DNA of 64,000 bases from Gymnopus androsaceus JB14. Taxonomy: Eukaryota > Basidiomycota > Agaricomycetes > Agaricales > Omphalotaceae. The DNA lies in the NCBI GenBank assembly GCA_009733575.1, contig ML769674.1, positions 18,835-82,834 on the forward strand, read 5' to 3'. Each line of letters begins with the position of its first letter. Position 1 is the stretch's first letter. Shown here piece after piece: positions 25,648 to 39,800 of the stretch. The notes below the pieces were generated by a model, which ran no database searches, was not told where the DNA came from, and saw nothing but the letters and a program-made list of their open reading frames with translations. The position numbers and the translations under genes are program-made.

Positions 25648-25853
25648 TAGAAATTAGTCTGTTAGAATGCGAAAAAAACTGCAGTAGTTACTTTCACATG
25701 TCCTGCGTACTTTTCAAGTCCACTAGAAGGCCATTTCCATTATTATAACACTAGTTTTCGAACTTCATTCAAGTATTCTACTAGAACGACCGAGGCTTGA
25801 CATTTCGAATCCAATTTTGATTCGAATCATCAGTATTCGGTAGAGGAAGGAAT

Positions 25854-26216
25854 TGTTGGAATATCAAAGGTAAATATATTCTATCGAACTATACATGGAA
25901 CACTTTCTTGTAATCTCCACTTGTTTGTATCACCATCCCATGCACTCCACTGTTATTGTCTCACAGACTCCACTCAGTCTCTCACTGTATCCACTTGCTC
26001 TCTTGCAGTACCCACTTTACCGTATGCATAGTAGCCACAAGTATTCACGCAGTAGCCACTTGCCCAATATATTATTTGTACATAGGACTGTATATAAAGC
26101 CTAGTACCATACCCTGTAATAACACCGTCATCCCCCATCGATCTGTGTGATCATTACTACTAAGTCCTGTGTGGACTTACTGCTGCTACTTCCTATTTAG
26201 GAACAAAACTTTAATA
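25854..26216 (+). repeat. copia-1 5' LTR
   Basis: 363 bp. Starts TGTTGGAATATC and contains a tract of CACTTG/CCACTT repeats and a TATATAAAG promoter-like motif near 26092. Ends TTTAATA, followed by GGTTATGGGCCCCGG as the presumed primer-binding region. Confidence 0.9.
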
Positions 26217-26268
26217 GGTTATGGGCCCCGGCCTTAACCATTGATGCATCTATTTGTGGACATAACTC

Positions 26269-29200
26269 TTGTTGATGTCACAATCTAGGCCTACTGCACC
26301 AGCAGCTCGCAGAACAGCATCAGGACAAGCCGCCGCCGCCGCAGCATCCAGCAGTAAACCAGCACCTCTACCATTACCATTACCAGCCACTGATCCAAAG
26401 GCACCTTGCGCTTTGAAATCTCATATAGCGGACAAAGACAAAACCCGCGACAGGTGGTGGAATCCAAGTGACCAGAAGTGGTTTGTTTGTGCTAAACAGC
26501 CTGGTATGATACACCTCACAAAGACACTAAATATACTGCAGAGTTACCGGATTACACCGATCTACCTGATATTGGTCAGGAACAATTTATCAAAGTCGCA
26601 GAAAATGAAAGACAGGAGAAAAGATGTAGCGAACATCTAGCTGGCAAACAGAAAGCCGCAGCCTCATCTTCATCTAATCCCACTCCAGCACCTACTCCTT
26701 CACCAGCTCCAGTTTCGTTACTGAAACAAGAGCCACAGCAAACACCACCTCCACTTCCATCGAATCCATCTCCACAGCCATCTCCACAGCAAACTCCACA
26801 GCCCTTACCGAGTGACCTTCCACAAAGATCTCCACCCTCATCTCCATCAGATTCAGGATCTGAATCATCAGGGGCATTTGAATCAGATTCTGACAATGAC
26901 AATATGTCTAAAGCACTAAAAGCCTTTGATAAGGTTACAACCTTAAAGTCGGATGGATCAAACTGGGATACATGGAAAACTCGAGTGGAATTCGCAGCCA
27001 GATCTATAGGCTACCAGCGTTATTTTGAATGGAATCCACATGTGACAACAGATCCAGACGCAACGCAGAATGATAGAGAAAAGGACAATGACCTTTTGAA
27101 CGCTATCATTGGCAGGTTATCGGATGGAATATTCCGAAGGTATAGGAACTACGACAACACAAAACGGTTGTGGGAAAATTTACTCGCTGATTATGATTCT
27201 AAAAACGCTCTTACTGAATCATTTTTGCAAAGACGACTCGACACTATGCAATGCACGGACCCATCCAAGGTCAATAAACATTTGGACAATATGATCAGCA
27301 TCCGCGACGACCTCACGGCTAGGGGAATCGATATCAACGACAATATATTCATCAACACCATTATGTCCTCTGTCCCCGACACCTTCAAAGCCACCATAAA
27401 CGCATTGGCTGTTTTCTCCATGAAAGCAGACAAGAAGCTCAGTCCTGCCAAGCTTATTTCCACCATTCATGCTGAATCAATGGTACACCAAATGCAACAT
27501 GATCACAAGAAGGAAACGGCAAACCATGCCGGTAACAGGGGAAGAGGAGGTTTCCAAGGTCGTGGAAATTCCTTTAGAGGAAATTGCCGAGGCAGAGGCC
27601 GAGGCTGCGGAGGATCAACGAGTCGCCAGGACTCTGTTTGTTATAACTGCAGAGGTAAAGGTCATTTTGGAAATCAATGTCCATCGGAGAAACGCAGTCA
27701 AGCCAACGAGGCCAAGGAGACGAAGGCTCCTAAAGAGAAGCAGAAAAAGAAGTCGGATGGAAACTGGAGAGATAGGCCAAAGAACAACAAAGTGGCATCC
27801 TCATCCATGATTGAGGAAGTACCAGAGTCATCATGGGCAGCAATCGAAATTCCCACTAAGCATGGGAATCTTGTCTTCAATTTTTCCGAAATAGCTGATA
27901 AATTCGAATTAGCTCTTTCATCGCCGAGCATCAATAGATGTCAGAAATACAATTCTGATGCAGTGCAAAACATCAAAGTCAACAGTCCGTCACCTCTTAC
28001 TCTTAATGGTGAAGAGGAGGAAGAAGTATACATCGACGCTTATGCTGCAACCCACAGCTACGGAGCAATTCTTTTTGACTCCGGATGCTCTACCTACATG
28101 ACACCACTCACCAACAAACTCAGGAATCAACGGGAAATTCCAACACGAGTCATTCAGGCCGCTAATGCGGAAACCTTCATGGCAAATATATCCGGCACAC
28201 TCCATCTGGGACTTCCAACATTTGAACAAGAAATAAGAATGTTAAAGCTCCCTAACACCCTTCTATGTCCAGACACTCCCAACACACTCGTATCACTGGG
28301 AAAACTTGACGATGATGGTTACGCCATCCATACCGCAAATGGTAAAATGACGATCAGAGATCGCCAGGGGAATCTTGTGGGAGTTATCCCAAAGACTAAT
28401 GGACTATACCAGATCCCATCACGGGAACATGCTTATTTGACTAAGATTGGCAGATTGGTATCTCTTTACAAGGCACACTGCATCTTAGGTCACCTCAACT
28501 ATGCTTATGTGAAGCATATGTTCCGAGACAACCAGGTTCGTGGAATCAGATTGGATCTGAAGCAAATGGACGAACCAGAATGCCGCGCTTGTATGCTTGG
28601 GAAAGCATCCAGGTATCCTATCGCTCAGGTGCAATCATCTCCATGTGCGGAGAATTTTGGAGACATCTTCCACATGGACATGTGGGGACCATCACAAGTC
28701 AGGATGGTAAACCATTGCACTTACATGCTGACTCTAGTTAACGAAGCAACTGATTGGTTGGAGGAACCCCAAATGAAGTCGAAGGACGAGTCATTTGCAC
28801 AGTACGTGGTTCTCCAAACAGGTCTCCAAACTCAATATGGCACAACTGTTAAAGTTCTCCACTCTGATCGAGGGGGAGAATTTCTCAGTAATGAATTCAC
28901 GGCATATCTGGAATGCATTGGGACACAGCAACATCTCACGGTACACGATACCCCGGAACACAATGGTATAGCGGAAAGCGCACATCGAACATTGCTGAAT
29001 GCAGTTCGAAGTCTTTTGATCTCATCAGGACTCCCAAAATGGCTTTGGGGATCCATGATGAAATATGCGGTATATGTTTGGAACAGGATGCCGAAGAAAG
29101 CCATTGGAATGGCTACTCCATATGAGAAACGGTTTGGTATTAAACCGGACATTACTAATCTTTGAATCTTCGGCAGTATCATTTATGTTAAACAAGAAAA

Positions 29201-31147
29201 GGAACTCGGTAAATTGGAACCACAGGCCCAAGAAGGATGCTGGATAGGACTCGAACCCGAATCGAATGGTCACTACATCTACTGGCCAACACATCACACT
29301 GTCACGACGGAGAGGAACATAGTTCTCTCTGACAGGCAGATCCAACCCATTGAAGGGGAGGATGGAAATTTGGGAAATTTAGAAACATTGGTCACCGAGT
29401 CGGAACAGCCTGTCATACCAGTTCCAAAAGAAATTGCCAAACCAATTGCACCAGACGAAGTATCTGGGAAATGAGTCAGACGACCCACTAAGAAGATCAA
29501 GGACGTCATTGAAGGACTTGGAGAAGGAAGTGATGAGTTGTGACATCTTACTGCATCTCTAGGTCAGGTAACATCAGAAATCAAATCTGATCCTTTATCT
29601 GTTGCAGAAGCTATGCGACAACCTGACAGCTCCAAATGGTACGATGCCATGAAGGATGAAATCTCCAGACTCCAGAAGCGTGGAACCTATACAATTGTCA
29701 CTCCACCTCCAGATGCCAATATTCTCACATCCAAATGGGTCTATCAGACCAAGAAGGATGAATGAGGTCACATTACAGGACACCGAGCTTGTCTTGTTGT
29801 ACGTGGATTTAATCCGATCCCAGATGTTGACTACTTCCCAGACGAAACATTCGCATCTGTTGCAAAACTTGCATCAGCCCGTGCTATACTCAGCATTGGA
29901 GCTGAGAAGAGCATGATTATTCACCAAATGGATGTGAAATCAGCTTATCTTTACGGGAAATTGGACAACAACGAGCACATTTTTATGAAGGCACCTCCAG
30001 GCATTGATATAGGGGTAAAACCAGGTCAAACTTTACGGCTTAAACTTGCACTTTACAGACTTAAACAAGCCGGTCAACGATGGTACATGCAATTCAGGGA
30101 AATCATGACCCAACTGGGGTTTAAATGGTCTGATTTTGATCACGCTGTTTTCTATTGCACTAATCCCTTCACCATCATTTTCATACATGTTGACAACATG
30201 ACATTGGTTACCAAAACCCTGGCCATCATGGAGAAACTAAAGAAAGATATTGGGGCTATAATCGAAGTTGTTGATTCCGGAGAAATCCATTGGCTACTTG
30301 GGATCGAGATCCGAAGATCTCTCCATAATAGGACGATTCACCTATCCCAGCGGTCATAAATTGACGCCATACTCTCTCGCTATGGATTCTCGGATATAAA
30401 GCCACTCTCTATTCCCTTTGATCCCCACATTCACCTCACCAAAGACCAGTCACCCAAAATGGTCGAGGATATCGCTTTCATGCGCGACAAACCCTACAGA
30501 GAGGCCCTTGGTGCTCTCCAGTACTTATCCATTGCTACGAGACCTGACATCACGTATGCAGTCTCTATCCTTGCTCGCTTTTCACAAAACCCCGGCATCA
30601 CTCATTGGAATGGTGTACGCCGGTCTACGCCTATCTCAAATACACTTGAGACTTTTGGCTCAGTACGAGCAACCAGGAGACAGTCCAAGGCTATACGGAT
30701 GCGGATGGTATGTCCCAAGAGGATCGACATGCTATTTCCGGGTACGTTTTTATGTTGAATGGCGGAGCAGTATCTTGGTCATCAAAACGACAGGATACCA
30801 TTTCTTTATCCACCACGGAAGCCAAGTATATTGCTTTGACCCATGCAGCAAAGGAAGCGATCTGGCTTAGGAATCTTTTTTCGGAAATCTTTGGTCCAAT
30901 TACTCATGCGATCCCTATCAAGTCAGACAATCAGTCCGCCATCGCATTGGCGAAGGATGATTGTTTTCATGCCAGGACCAAACACATTGATATCCGATAC
31001 CACTTCATCCGCTACGTCATTGAGGAAGGTAAAATTCGTCTTATATACTGCCCTACCAAAAACATGATGGCAGACATCTTCACCAAAGCCTTACCTTGGA
31101 TGAAAGCCAAACACTTCACAGCATCCATGGGATTAGCAAAGGTTTGA
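26269..31147 (+). pseudogene. copia-1 gag-pol (degenerate)
   Basis: A Pro/Ala-rich Gag N-terminus starts near 26269 (one frame break about 26560). The long frame runs 26904-29165 (753 codons): Gag (NWDTWKTRVEF), CCHC knuckle CYNCRGKGHFGNQC, protease DSGCSTYM, GAG-pre-integrase LGHLNYAY, integrase DMWGPS..HSDRGG..PEHNGIAE. A TGA at 29163 stops it. Further stops at 29472, 29540, 29763 and 30357, plus a frame shift near 30620, break the reverse transcriptase (HQMDVKSAYLYG, FIHVDNM in place of YVDD) and RNase H (ISLSTTEAKYIAL, KSDNQSAIALAKD). Several stops are explained by CGA-to-TGA changes. Not translatable as a whole polyprotein. Confidence 0.88.
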
Positions 31148-31154
31148 AGGGGAG

Positions 31155-31517
31155 TGTTGGAATATCAAAGGTAAATATATTCTATTGAACTATACATGGA
31201 ACGCTTTCTCGTAGTCTCCACTTGTTTGTATCACCATCCCATGCACTCCACTGTTATTGTCTCGCAGACTCCACTCAGTCTCTCGCCGTATCCACTTGCT
31301 CTCTTGCAGTACCCACTTTACTGTATGCATAGTAGCCACAAGTATTCACGCAGTAGCCACTTGCCCGATATATCATTTGTACATAGGACTGTATATAAAG
31401 CCTAGTACCATACCCTGTAATAACACCGTCATCCCCCATCAATCTGTGTGATTGTTACTACTAAGTCCTGTGTGGACTTACTGCTGCTACTTCCTATTTA
31501 GGAACAAAACTTTAATA
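31155..31517 (+). repeat. copia-1 3' LTR
   Basis: 363 bp, nearly identical to the 5' LTR, directly followed by the GGAAT target duplication. It is preceded by a GGTTTGAAGGGGAG purine-rich tract (about 31141-31154), the presumed polypurine primer. Confidence 0.9.
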
Positions 31518-31648
31518 GGAATACCGGAAGCGTTTCGAGCACAAGTTTGCAAATTTAATCAGTTACTGTAAATGAAAAATTTCAGCATTGAAGATGTGTT
31601 GTTAAAGCTTGCAAGGGAAAGATTTTAATCGAAATAGGCTGAAGAAGT

Positions 31649-31760
31649 GCCTAGCGAACGACAGCTTTGACCTTACCATTTTTGACCAGAACTACCATCT
31701 CGACTTTTTGCTTGACTTTTGTGCTCTCATACCCCAATCTTGCACCAGTCAGAGGATGCA
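31649..31760 (+). repeat. tRNA-His flank fragment, copy 3
   Basis: CTAGCGAACGACAGCTTTGACC, TTTTGACCAGAACTACC and TTGTGCTCTCATACC match the flank of tRNA-His at 22270-22400, but no tRNA follows. It shows that the flank spreads without the tRNA. 31761-32926 shows no gene. Confidence 0.45.
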
Positions 31761-32926
31761 GACAGTTCTGAGCTGGATTTTGAGCTGGAGTTGGATTTGT
31801 GGGAGTTGTCGCCACTGTCATAGTCGTAGTAGCTCACCAGCATCTATCAGGGTGGCAAGGGAAGCATGCCGAGCATCGGGCTGAGCGTCGGGGTATGCAA
31901 CCATTCCATAATCATCTTAGCCAACTCAGTTCATCCTCTCTTGAGATGTGCATCTGCTTAGCCTTTGGATTCGGTTGATAAAACAAACTGTCAACGTTTT
32001 CGCTCCTGAGATCTATGGTCCTCCATGTTGATTCTAATAAACACTTATATACAAGCACAGAGAGGTTCTGCAATGAATCAATTACTACTGACTATAAAGG
32101 AGTTATTAACATGCATATTTCTTTTCTTTCATCACTACAATCTCGCCCTTTTGTAGTCCAATACTGTGACTTGTAGGTTCTTACTTGAACTCATTTGCTT
32201 CCTCTTTCTCCTAGGATATGGGAATGCACTGTGTCCTGCAATGTAACCAGGTTCTGGTTAACCATTTAGATCTCAACTGGAACTGCCTTTTATATCCAAA
32301 ATGGTCAATTCAAACAATGCCTCGGGATCTCCACTCACCTTTCTGGGTCCTCAATCCGCTTAACCTTTTAAATAGATAATTAATGTATACCTAAGTACTT
32401 GGTTTACTCCACTTGCCTTTTGGTTAATCAGCCTAAGTGGTTAATCAATGCAAATGGTTAATCCAGGGGCTTTATGGCATTCCCGCCTTTGATGCACCTC
32501 CCGCTCTGTGTGGTGCGCAATTTGCAATCAGATCCTAAGCAGAGTTGGGCAAGGAAGAAGGAGGGAGGTGAGAAATGACATTGGTGTGATCAAGCTCATT
32601 CCTAGCTGAAAATCCTCTTACCTTTCCCAGGCTGAAACTTGCTTGCCTTCAGCCTAATTATGAAAATTTGACTTTCCACTAACTACAATCCTTTTTCCAG
32701 GAACTAATCCGCTGTTGAACAACAAATTAGTTCTTCAACCAATCAACATGGACCATGGTTGTGGTGCCAGTGCTTGATCAGAAAAAGCTTATGTAAATAT
32801 ACTTTGGCACGTCATTTTTCTGCACAATTGGATGCAAAACATATATATTTTTCTATAGAATTAAAGCTACGGTAGTACTAAAATCTTAAGGCCAAAAAAC
32901 TGGTGGAATGAACAATGAGAAAGTTG

Positions 32927-33104
32927 GGAAATTTTCAGAGGGAACCAGTGGGCCGGCTCGGAGCGCTCAAAAATGAATGAGCTTTTATATTTACATAATC
33001 ACCAGCGCTTAAAGCGGAAATTTTCAGAGGGAACCAGTGGGCCAGCTTGGAGCGCTCGAAAATGAATGAGCTTTTATATTTACATAATCACCAGTGCTTA
33101 AAGC
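32927..33104 (+). repeat. Tandem duplication, 2 x 89 bp
   Basis: Unit 1 (32927-33015) and unit 2 (33016-33104) start GGAAATTTTCAGAGGG and end CAGYGCTTAAAGC. They differ at about four positions. Located some 380 bp upstream of the P450 start; origin unknown. Confidence 0.85.
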
Positions 33105-33483
33105 TGGCGCAGCATCTTTGGGGCGCGCGTACTATAGGACTAGGTTGAGCTGAGTGGCCCATTGGCACTGTGGACTGTAATGTTGTGGCATAGCATGGTC
33201 CGAGTTCAGAACTTTATTGTCCGGGCACTAGCGTTGTTCTTTGCGAGTCAGTCGTGGTGGCGCGAAAGGCTTCGTTCTACTATACTTATCATGGAGCTTG
33301 GAAAAAAAAAGGAAAGGAGAATGGATGTCGTCCCACGCCGACAAAGCAAGTTGAGTAGTATGGTTCATCCACACGTAAACTCTGAGTCCTATACGTAAGT
33401 TACGTATACGGCGTTTCTTATGATCATGATTTCAAGTATAAGAGCTCCGCTCTCAAGCCCAAACCCCTCAGGACCCTACGTCA

Positions 33484-35946
33484 ATGGCACTTTTGGACAG
33501 ATCCTTAACGGTTTCAAACAACATTCTCGCATGGACAGGCTATGCAGTTGCTCTGACCATCCTGTATCTCTTTCAGCAATTACGATTCCGAGCAAGAAAC
33601 CCCCTACCTCCTGGCCCTAGGTCTTTCCCGTTGATAGGTTCGTTTTGTGATTTTTTTTCTAATCCCGAGTCGCCAGAACGTATTGAACTCGGGTATCAGG
33701 AAATATACAATGTCTGGTCTCAAGCCCTACCTGGATAACCTTTACGGAATGGTACCATAAGTATAGTGAGTCTAACTGGTGCTTCGAGTCCAAAGTGTCT
33801 TACGATGATGTTTGACAGACTCGGACGTCGTCCACGTCAACGTCGCTGGAAACCCAGTAATTATTCTTAATACACTAGAAGCTGCGGCAGAGCTACTTGA
33901 ACGAAGGTCTACGACGTATTCTAGTCGGTGAGTTTGATGCTCTCTTACCCAATCCTGCACACAGTCTTACTTCTTCATGGGGACCACGAGACCTCCACTG
34001 ACAATGTTGAATGACCTGTGAGTATGCTACCTAATTCTCGCATGACCATCCATGCTCAACCTGGTCAATCTAATTTATCCAGAATGGGGTCAGTAATGCC
34101 GGATACGAAGGTCACCATTTACTGACCATTGGCTGATGCAGATGGAAATGGGCCTTTGTTATTATGCCATACGGGCCCGAATGGAAGGCTTGTCGGAAGC
34201 TATTTACTACCAGTAAGTTATATGCTCCGGGTCACATCAGCCCTAGTATTCAATCTCTACTGTGACTCTTTTGGGTGATTCCTAGTGTTCCACCCGAACA
34301 ATGCAGACCAACACGAACCTCAAGAGCTAAAGGCAACACGGAATTTTCTTCTTCATCTTCATGAAAAACCAGAAGAGTATGCTAGGCTTCTGCGCAAGTA
34401 AGTTGCTCCTTATTTTAGATGCAAAAACTTAATCTACTCTTTCCAACAGGATGACTGGTTCAAGTATATTGTCTGTTGCTTACGGTTTCGATGTCAATGT
34501 GGTGCAGGACTCTGTTCATACCTACAATGCCGAGAAAGCAATGGATGGATTTATAGCAGCAAGTATACCAGGATCTTTCCTTGTGGTATTGTACCTTCAA
34601 TTCAGCTGCTTGTATTTTACCTTATTTGGATTTTGGCAGGATCACCTTCCGTGGCTAAAATATATTCCTTCATGGGTCCCTGGAGCCTCGTTCCAACGCC
34701 AAGCTCAGATTTGGAAGGCTGATATGGAGAAGTTGTTGCATGGACCGTTTGCTGTAACAAAGAGCTCTATGGTAAGCACTCAAAGATTCGTTAATGAGGC
34801 CATACAAGAATTGGTCTGTCTGAATAGATCGAGGGAGGTGTGGAGCCCTGCTTCGTCACTCGGTGTTTTGAGCTACTTAGTGACCCAGACTCTAAAGCTG
34901 AAGGGATGATTGAGCAAACGGCGGGGACCATGTACGAGGGTGGGACCACTGAACATACCAACCACCATGATTTCATACTAATAAATTTTCGTCACAATCC
35001 CCAGCTGGTACTGATACCACCGTTGTTGCTCTTACGACCTTTTTTCTCGCTATGGTCAAGTATCCTGAATACCAAAAAAGAGCCCAACAAGAGCTAGATC
35101 GTGTAGTTGGAAGCGATCGGTTACCAGACTTTGGTGATAAGTCATCACTCCCCTATATTCAGGCAATCGTAAATGAAGTTTTGAGGTGCGAGAGTAAATC
35201 TACTCTTGCTTGCCAATTCCAACCTGATGTACAAAATATTGTTTAGGTGGCAACCCGTCAATCCCCTGGGTGAGATTTCATATCTGTCTCTTCTTCTTCT
35301 GTATTGAGGCTCTACCGGCAGTCTTGGCCCATCTATGTACTGAGGAAGATATATACAATGGATATCGAATCCCTAAAAATGCGACCGTTATGGCGAATGT
35401 TTGGTTAGTGATTCATCTCGAACCATCTCAAGTTCTCATGCATAAGGAAACTACTTAGGGCAATGTTCCATGATGAAACAAAATTTCCTGATCCATATAC
35501 TTTCAACCCAGATCGTTATATCTGTGCTGCAGATGGACAGTTAAACCTTGAAATCATGGAGCCCACATCTGGTTTTGGGTTTGGTCGTAGGTATGTGATT
35601 TGTTCAAGAAAGCCGGGTCCGTGCTTGACTACTTGCAATACATACTAGAATCTGCCCTGGAAGACATATGGCTTTGTCCACACTTTGGATTACCATTGCG
35701 TCTGTACTAGCAGTATATAACATATCGAATGCCTTGGATGAAAATGGTGAAATTATCATCCCGGCAGGGGATTATGACACAACAACATTACAGAAGTGAG
35801 TACGACAATGTCTATCTCACTGAGGCTCTCATTTTGTTTTGATATTGTATAGCCGTGCCTACCCATTCAAGTGTTCTATCAAATTACGCTCGCCTGAATG
35901 CCTAGATGTAATGAGAACCAGTGTTGAGTTTGTGGAGGGGAAATAG
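33484..35946 (+). CDS. Cytochrome P450 monooxygenase 1
   Basis: Many-exon plus-strand gene. N-terminal membrane anchor (YAVALTILYLFQQLRF) and proline hinge PPGPRSFPLIG. Then MGWKWAFVIMPYGPEWKACR, YIPSWVPGASFQRQAQIW, I-helix YEAGTDTT (spliced over the intron about 34940-35004), and ExxR in EVLRW. Next FNPDRY and the haem loop FGFGRRICPGRHMALS, with an intron inside the loop (about 35591-35649). The stop at 35944-35946 follows SVEFVEGK. This is the layout of fungal class II, ER-bound P450s; the substrate is unknown. Two spots do not splice cleanly: around 33738 (before TFTEWYHKY) and around 35255-35310 (after QPVNPL), each off by one or two bases. It may be a decayed gene. It lies back-to-back with VPS35's 3' side. 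Confidence 0.75.
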
Positions 35947-36544
35947 CTCGGATATCATATGATGATGCCTTCAAATCATCTCAATGTAAACTATTCTACC
36001 TTGAAACATTGAAATCACTGAATATTCATCCTCCAAATCTACTGCTTCGCGAAAAGGATAATCAGCTATCACTACTTGTACATCCAACCCAGTGAATGAT
36101 CCATGAGGCATCATCCGCAACGGACCTCCACACAGCAGGACAATAACTTTCATCATGAAGTCAACAACGTGAACTGGATTCTTGCTTCCTCAATGAAGCC
36201 AGCGCAATTTTCAAGTGAACAAGTTCATGAAGGAAAACTGAGCACCGAAACCCCAGCTACCCCAATGGGCCACTGAATTAAAGGGAAAATTGAGCCACAA
36301 TATTCAAATCAGCTGCCATCGAGCTGCTATTTGTTAAGACAGTACGAGGCTCCCATCAAGCTAGAAAGAACGATCACCTCGCCATTCTTCTTCTGCACAA
36401 AGATTGGTTTCAAGGTATTGAAGAATGCAGTGTAATTGCCCAGGCTTCGGTGATAGAACAGCAATGGCAGCGGTGAGGTATACTTTGTTTGAGGTGTACT
36501 GCACCGGTGTAAGCACCAACGCCTCTCCAAAATACCTTGCCTAG

Positions 36545-36682
36545 GTCAGACAATCCACGTGGCTAGCGAACGACAGCTTTGACCATACCCTTTTTTACTA
36601 CAACTACCACCATTAGTGGTCAAATCATCACGTTGTGGTTTATACAAATATTCCGTGAAGCCGGGAGCTCGGGATCTCCCCA
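36545..36682 (+). pseudogene. tRNA-His pseudogene with fused flank
   Basis: GCTAGCGAACGACAGCTTTGACC of the flank repeat is joined directly to ATTAGTGGTCAAATCATCACG of tRNA-His (from 36612). It continues through the anticodon arm, an altered longer intron, and T-arm GGGAGCTCGGGATCTCCC. The 5' acceptor strand is missing and the T-loop is changed, so it cannot be a functional tRNA. Confidence 0.75.
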
Positions 36683-36868
36683 GCCTTCACTGCATTATCG
36701 ATGTTGTTTTTCTTTCTCTATTAGTCAAACAAATATTTTGTCCTTGACCCGTTCTGAAAGTGAAAAAAAAACGTCCACATAATAACATAAAAAAACTCAT
36801 ACATAACAGGTAGAGTACGTATACCGAGTAAAATACAACCAGTGTACACCCGCGGGAGGGAGGGGGTG

Positions 36869-39800
36869 TCACCGCCGAATGCCCATTTTCAACAACGCAC
36901 CGACCACCTCAACCTCATCCCATCTAGAATCACCACCCAAACTCCCTTCCGCTGCAGCATCCTTTCGTTGTTGGATATAATAAAGATTATTTCTGAAATG
37001 TCTTATGATCATTTCTGGCGTTTGAACACCCTCGATGAGCCCGGGAGGTGCGCGTTGTGAAGGATGGACGTCGGGTGATTGGATGTTGTCGATGCTGGAG
37101 GTGATTAGTTCGACTAGGCTGTTGACGAATTTCGGTGCGACCTGTGTTATATGGATTTATGAGTAAACAAACAATTAATTGGTTTAAGCCAATAGACGCA
37201 TACCGCAGGGGCACCCTTGTCGAGGTAATACAAGTAGTGATCTAGTGTATCGCAGTATAGTTGTACTGTCACGATTTCCTCAATAGCAGAGTTGGCTATG
37301 CGGAGGGATTTCTGCAAGCACTCGAGGACACGTTTGCTGTCTTGATGAGGGTACTAAGAGAACATAGAAATGAGGATATTATCCATGCTTTCCAACACTA
37401 CACACGCTTACCGCCTTGACTGTACTTTCCGATCCATCATCTTTGGTCTCCGTCACCTCTTTCTTTGGCACAGAAGATTCACCCTCCGCTGGCGGCGGCG
37501 CCTCTTGCCACCATAGATGACTAGCCAGACCAACAGCGGTAGCTTGATGACTCTTCTTCAACAACTTTGCACCATGAAGTGCTGCCTTGGTTATAAGCGT
37601 ATCATAGTTGTCAACGCCAAACACCTTGGCACCATTAAGCGTTCCTATGATGAGCGTAATCGCTTGCAGCTGAGCCCGGGATTCAGAGATACTATCCTCG
37701 TATACGCTGAACGCTTGAACGTAAAAGTCGTATGTTAGGTCCTCAAAATCGCATTCATCGGCGATCTGGGCTGCAAGTAGGAAAAGACGAAGAGCGATGG
37801 ATGGAGCTTCCACTTGGTTGGCGAGAATAGAAGTAAGCTGTCGCACGAATTTGAGAATGGTGGTGACTTTGGTCTGCCAGTCGCTTTCCTATATGAAGAA
37901 GTGATATGTAGAATGGGTGAAAGTTGTAAAGAGGTTTGACAACGCTACCAGATGTTCTCGGTTATGATATCTGCGACACAACTTTATTGACGAAGTGATG
38001 AGCGCAGGGAAAGTGAACCGCATGCGTTCCCCTCCGAGATCAAAGTGTCTCCGTGCTGTTTGTAACAGCTGGCGAAAAAAAAGGTTAACAACAGGTTTTA
38101 CAGAGAACGTTGAAAACTTACCTCAAACTGCACATCCAAGGATTCAGCTCTGAATAAATGAACCATCCTTGCCACCCATCCTTGTTCCTCCGCCATCTCT
38201 TCCCGCTCGACGAAATGAGGACCTTGCCGTCTCGCCTGGCTACCACTTCCATTGACCGGATTCGAAGTCGAATCAGACTGGTCCTTGATAAGAACATGAC
38301 ACAATTCCAAAACTCCATCTACGTCCTCCGGTGCCTCGACAACGGTTTCATTCTTCAGAACCGAAGATATGATGGAATGTGCGATGGAACGACGAGTAGA
38401 AAAGAGCTGCCTGGACAACAGAGGTGCGTAGTTCGGGATGGCGAGGAGGGTTAGGACAGACTGGTAAGAGTTGATGGGCGCGACCAAAAGCGCAGCAAGG
38501 TTTGCGCTGGTCACTGGAGCATGCAAATCTGGACTGTCGTTGAATTCCTTGACCTTCTCCGCCGCGTAGGCGAGTACTTGGTCAACGTATTCTAATCGGT
38601 CAGGGTAGCAGCTGAGGGAGAGGTTGGTAAGCGACACGAACAGCGCCGTGATGTCTTGTATTGACAGATCTGGTCGAGCCTACGCAAGGTTATCAGTTCA
38701 AGAGCCCTCGGCTAATATGGAATTACACACACCTTGATCAGTTCAACGACTTGTTTCCAGAAGACTTCGAAAAGCTGTACGTTTTCAGGTACTCCTCTAA
38801 ACTTGCGGGTCTGAGCAGAGTCCTCGTTGGCGGGTTCCGCGCTTTTGCCATTGCCATTGACGACTGTCGGTGTTTCTGATTCCTCGGTGGCCTGAACACT
38901 GGCAGTTTCGCGGGAATTCCATTCGCTTACCTCCTCCGACGCAAGCGTCGCGCTTGAGGCCGAAGCAAGACTTTCACGAGTCCTAGAGGCCCTGACTTTT
39001 TCAGCCAAACGGCGTGCCGCAGCTTCTTCCTGCCGCCTTGTTTCCTCCGGATCTTCACTTTCAGCTTCCCGAGCAGCATAGGCAGCTAGCCGATCAATGA
39101 GAGCGATGACGATAGCCTTTATGTTGACTTTGGGATGGAGCTGGGCAGTTGCAGAGAGGAAGGGACCCAGAGAATGTAAATGGAATTCATCGGTGAATAC
39201 TTGGATGACCACTTCCATCAGGTACTCCTGAGCAATAACGTCTTTGCAGTTGACTACCTGCTCGAGAATGCTTGGTAAGATATTCTGCTGGTACATGTCT
39301 AGGTCGACACCATCGAGCTGGCTGAGTCGGACCAAATTAGTGCCGACAAGGATTCGTAGTTCTTTCCGTTCCATTTCTCTCTTCTCGCGGTCGCGTGAAT
39401 GTCCCTGATGCTGCAGTCGGACCCATAGCTTGTTCATCTCGACAAAGTTGGTCAGAACGAATGAAATAGAGTCTTGGAGGTTTCCCATGGGTCTTTGGAG
39501 AAATTAGCCATAGATAGAAGCACAAGACACGTTAAAACGCACCCAGGATCAACGCCAACTGGAAGGTGATCTCGAGTCTGACCGCTGAGGTAGTGCCTTA
39601 GGAAAAGACCTCGGATAGGATGTAATACTCCGCGAGACATTTCCATCATGTCTTTCATGATTTCCTTTACTGGAGCTTCCGGTATGGACATGTATACTGA
39701 ACCGACAGTGATCATAAGATAGAGTCGGGGAATAATATTGCCTGCGTATTGAACCAGTTCGTACAGGTCTGCGAGGTGATGCCGGCCTTGAGTGTGAGCA

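Larger units (their letters stand above)
25854..31517 (+). mobile_element. Complete Ty1/copia LTR retrotransposon (copia-1)
   Basis: Two 363-bp LTRs (25854-26216 and 31155-31517; TGTTGGAATATC... to ...ACTTTAATA) flanked by a perfect 5-bp target duplication GGAAT (25849-25853, 31518-31522). The internal region encodes Gag, protease, integrase, reverse transcriptase and RNase H in that order, which is diagnostic of Ty1/copia. LTRs differ at only about ten positions, so insertion is fairly recent. The pol part has several in-frame stops and a frame break, so this copy is non-autonomous. A related minus-strand copy starts at 46577. Confidence 0.95.

Noticed and set aside
33420..33620. Alternative start at 33420 upstream of P450-1
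   Set aside because: It is in another frame; the frame from 33484 contains the membrane anchor and PPGPR hinge.
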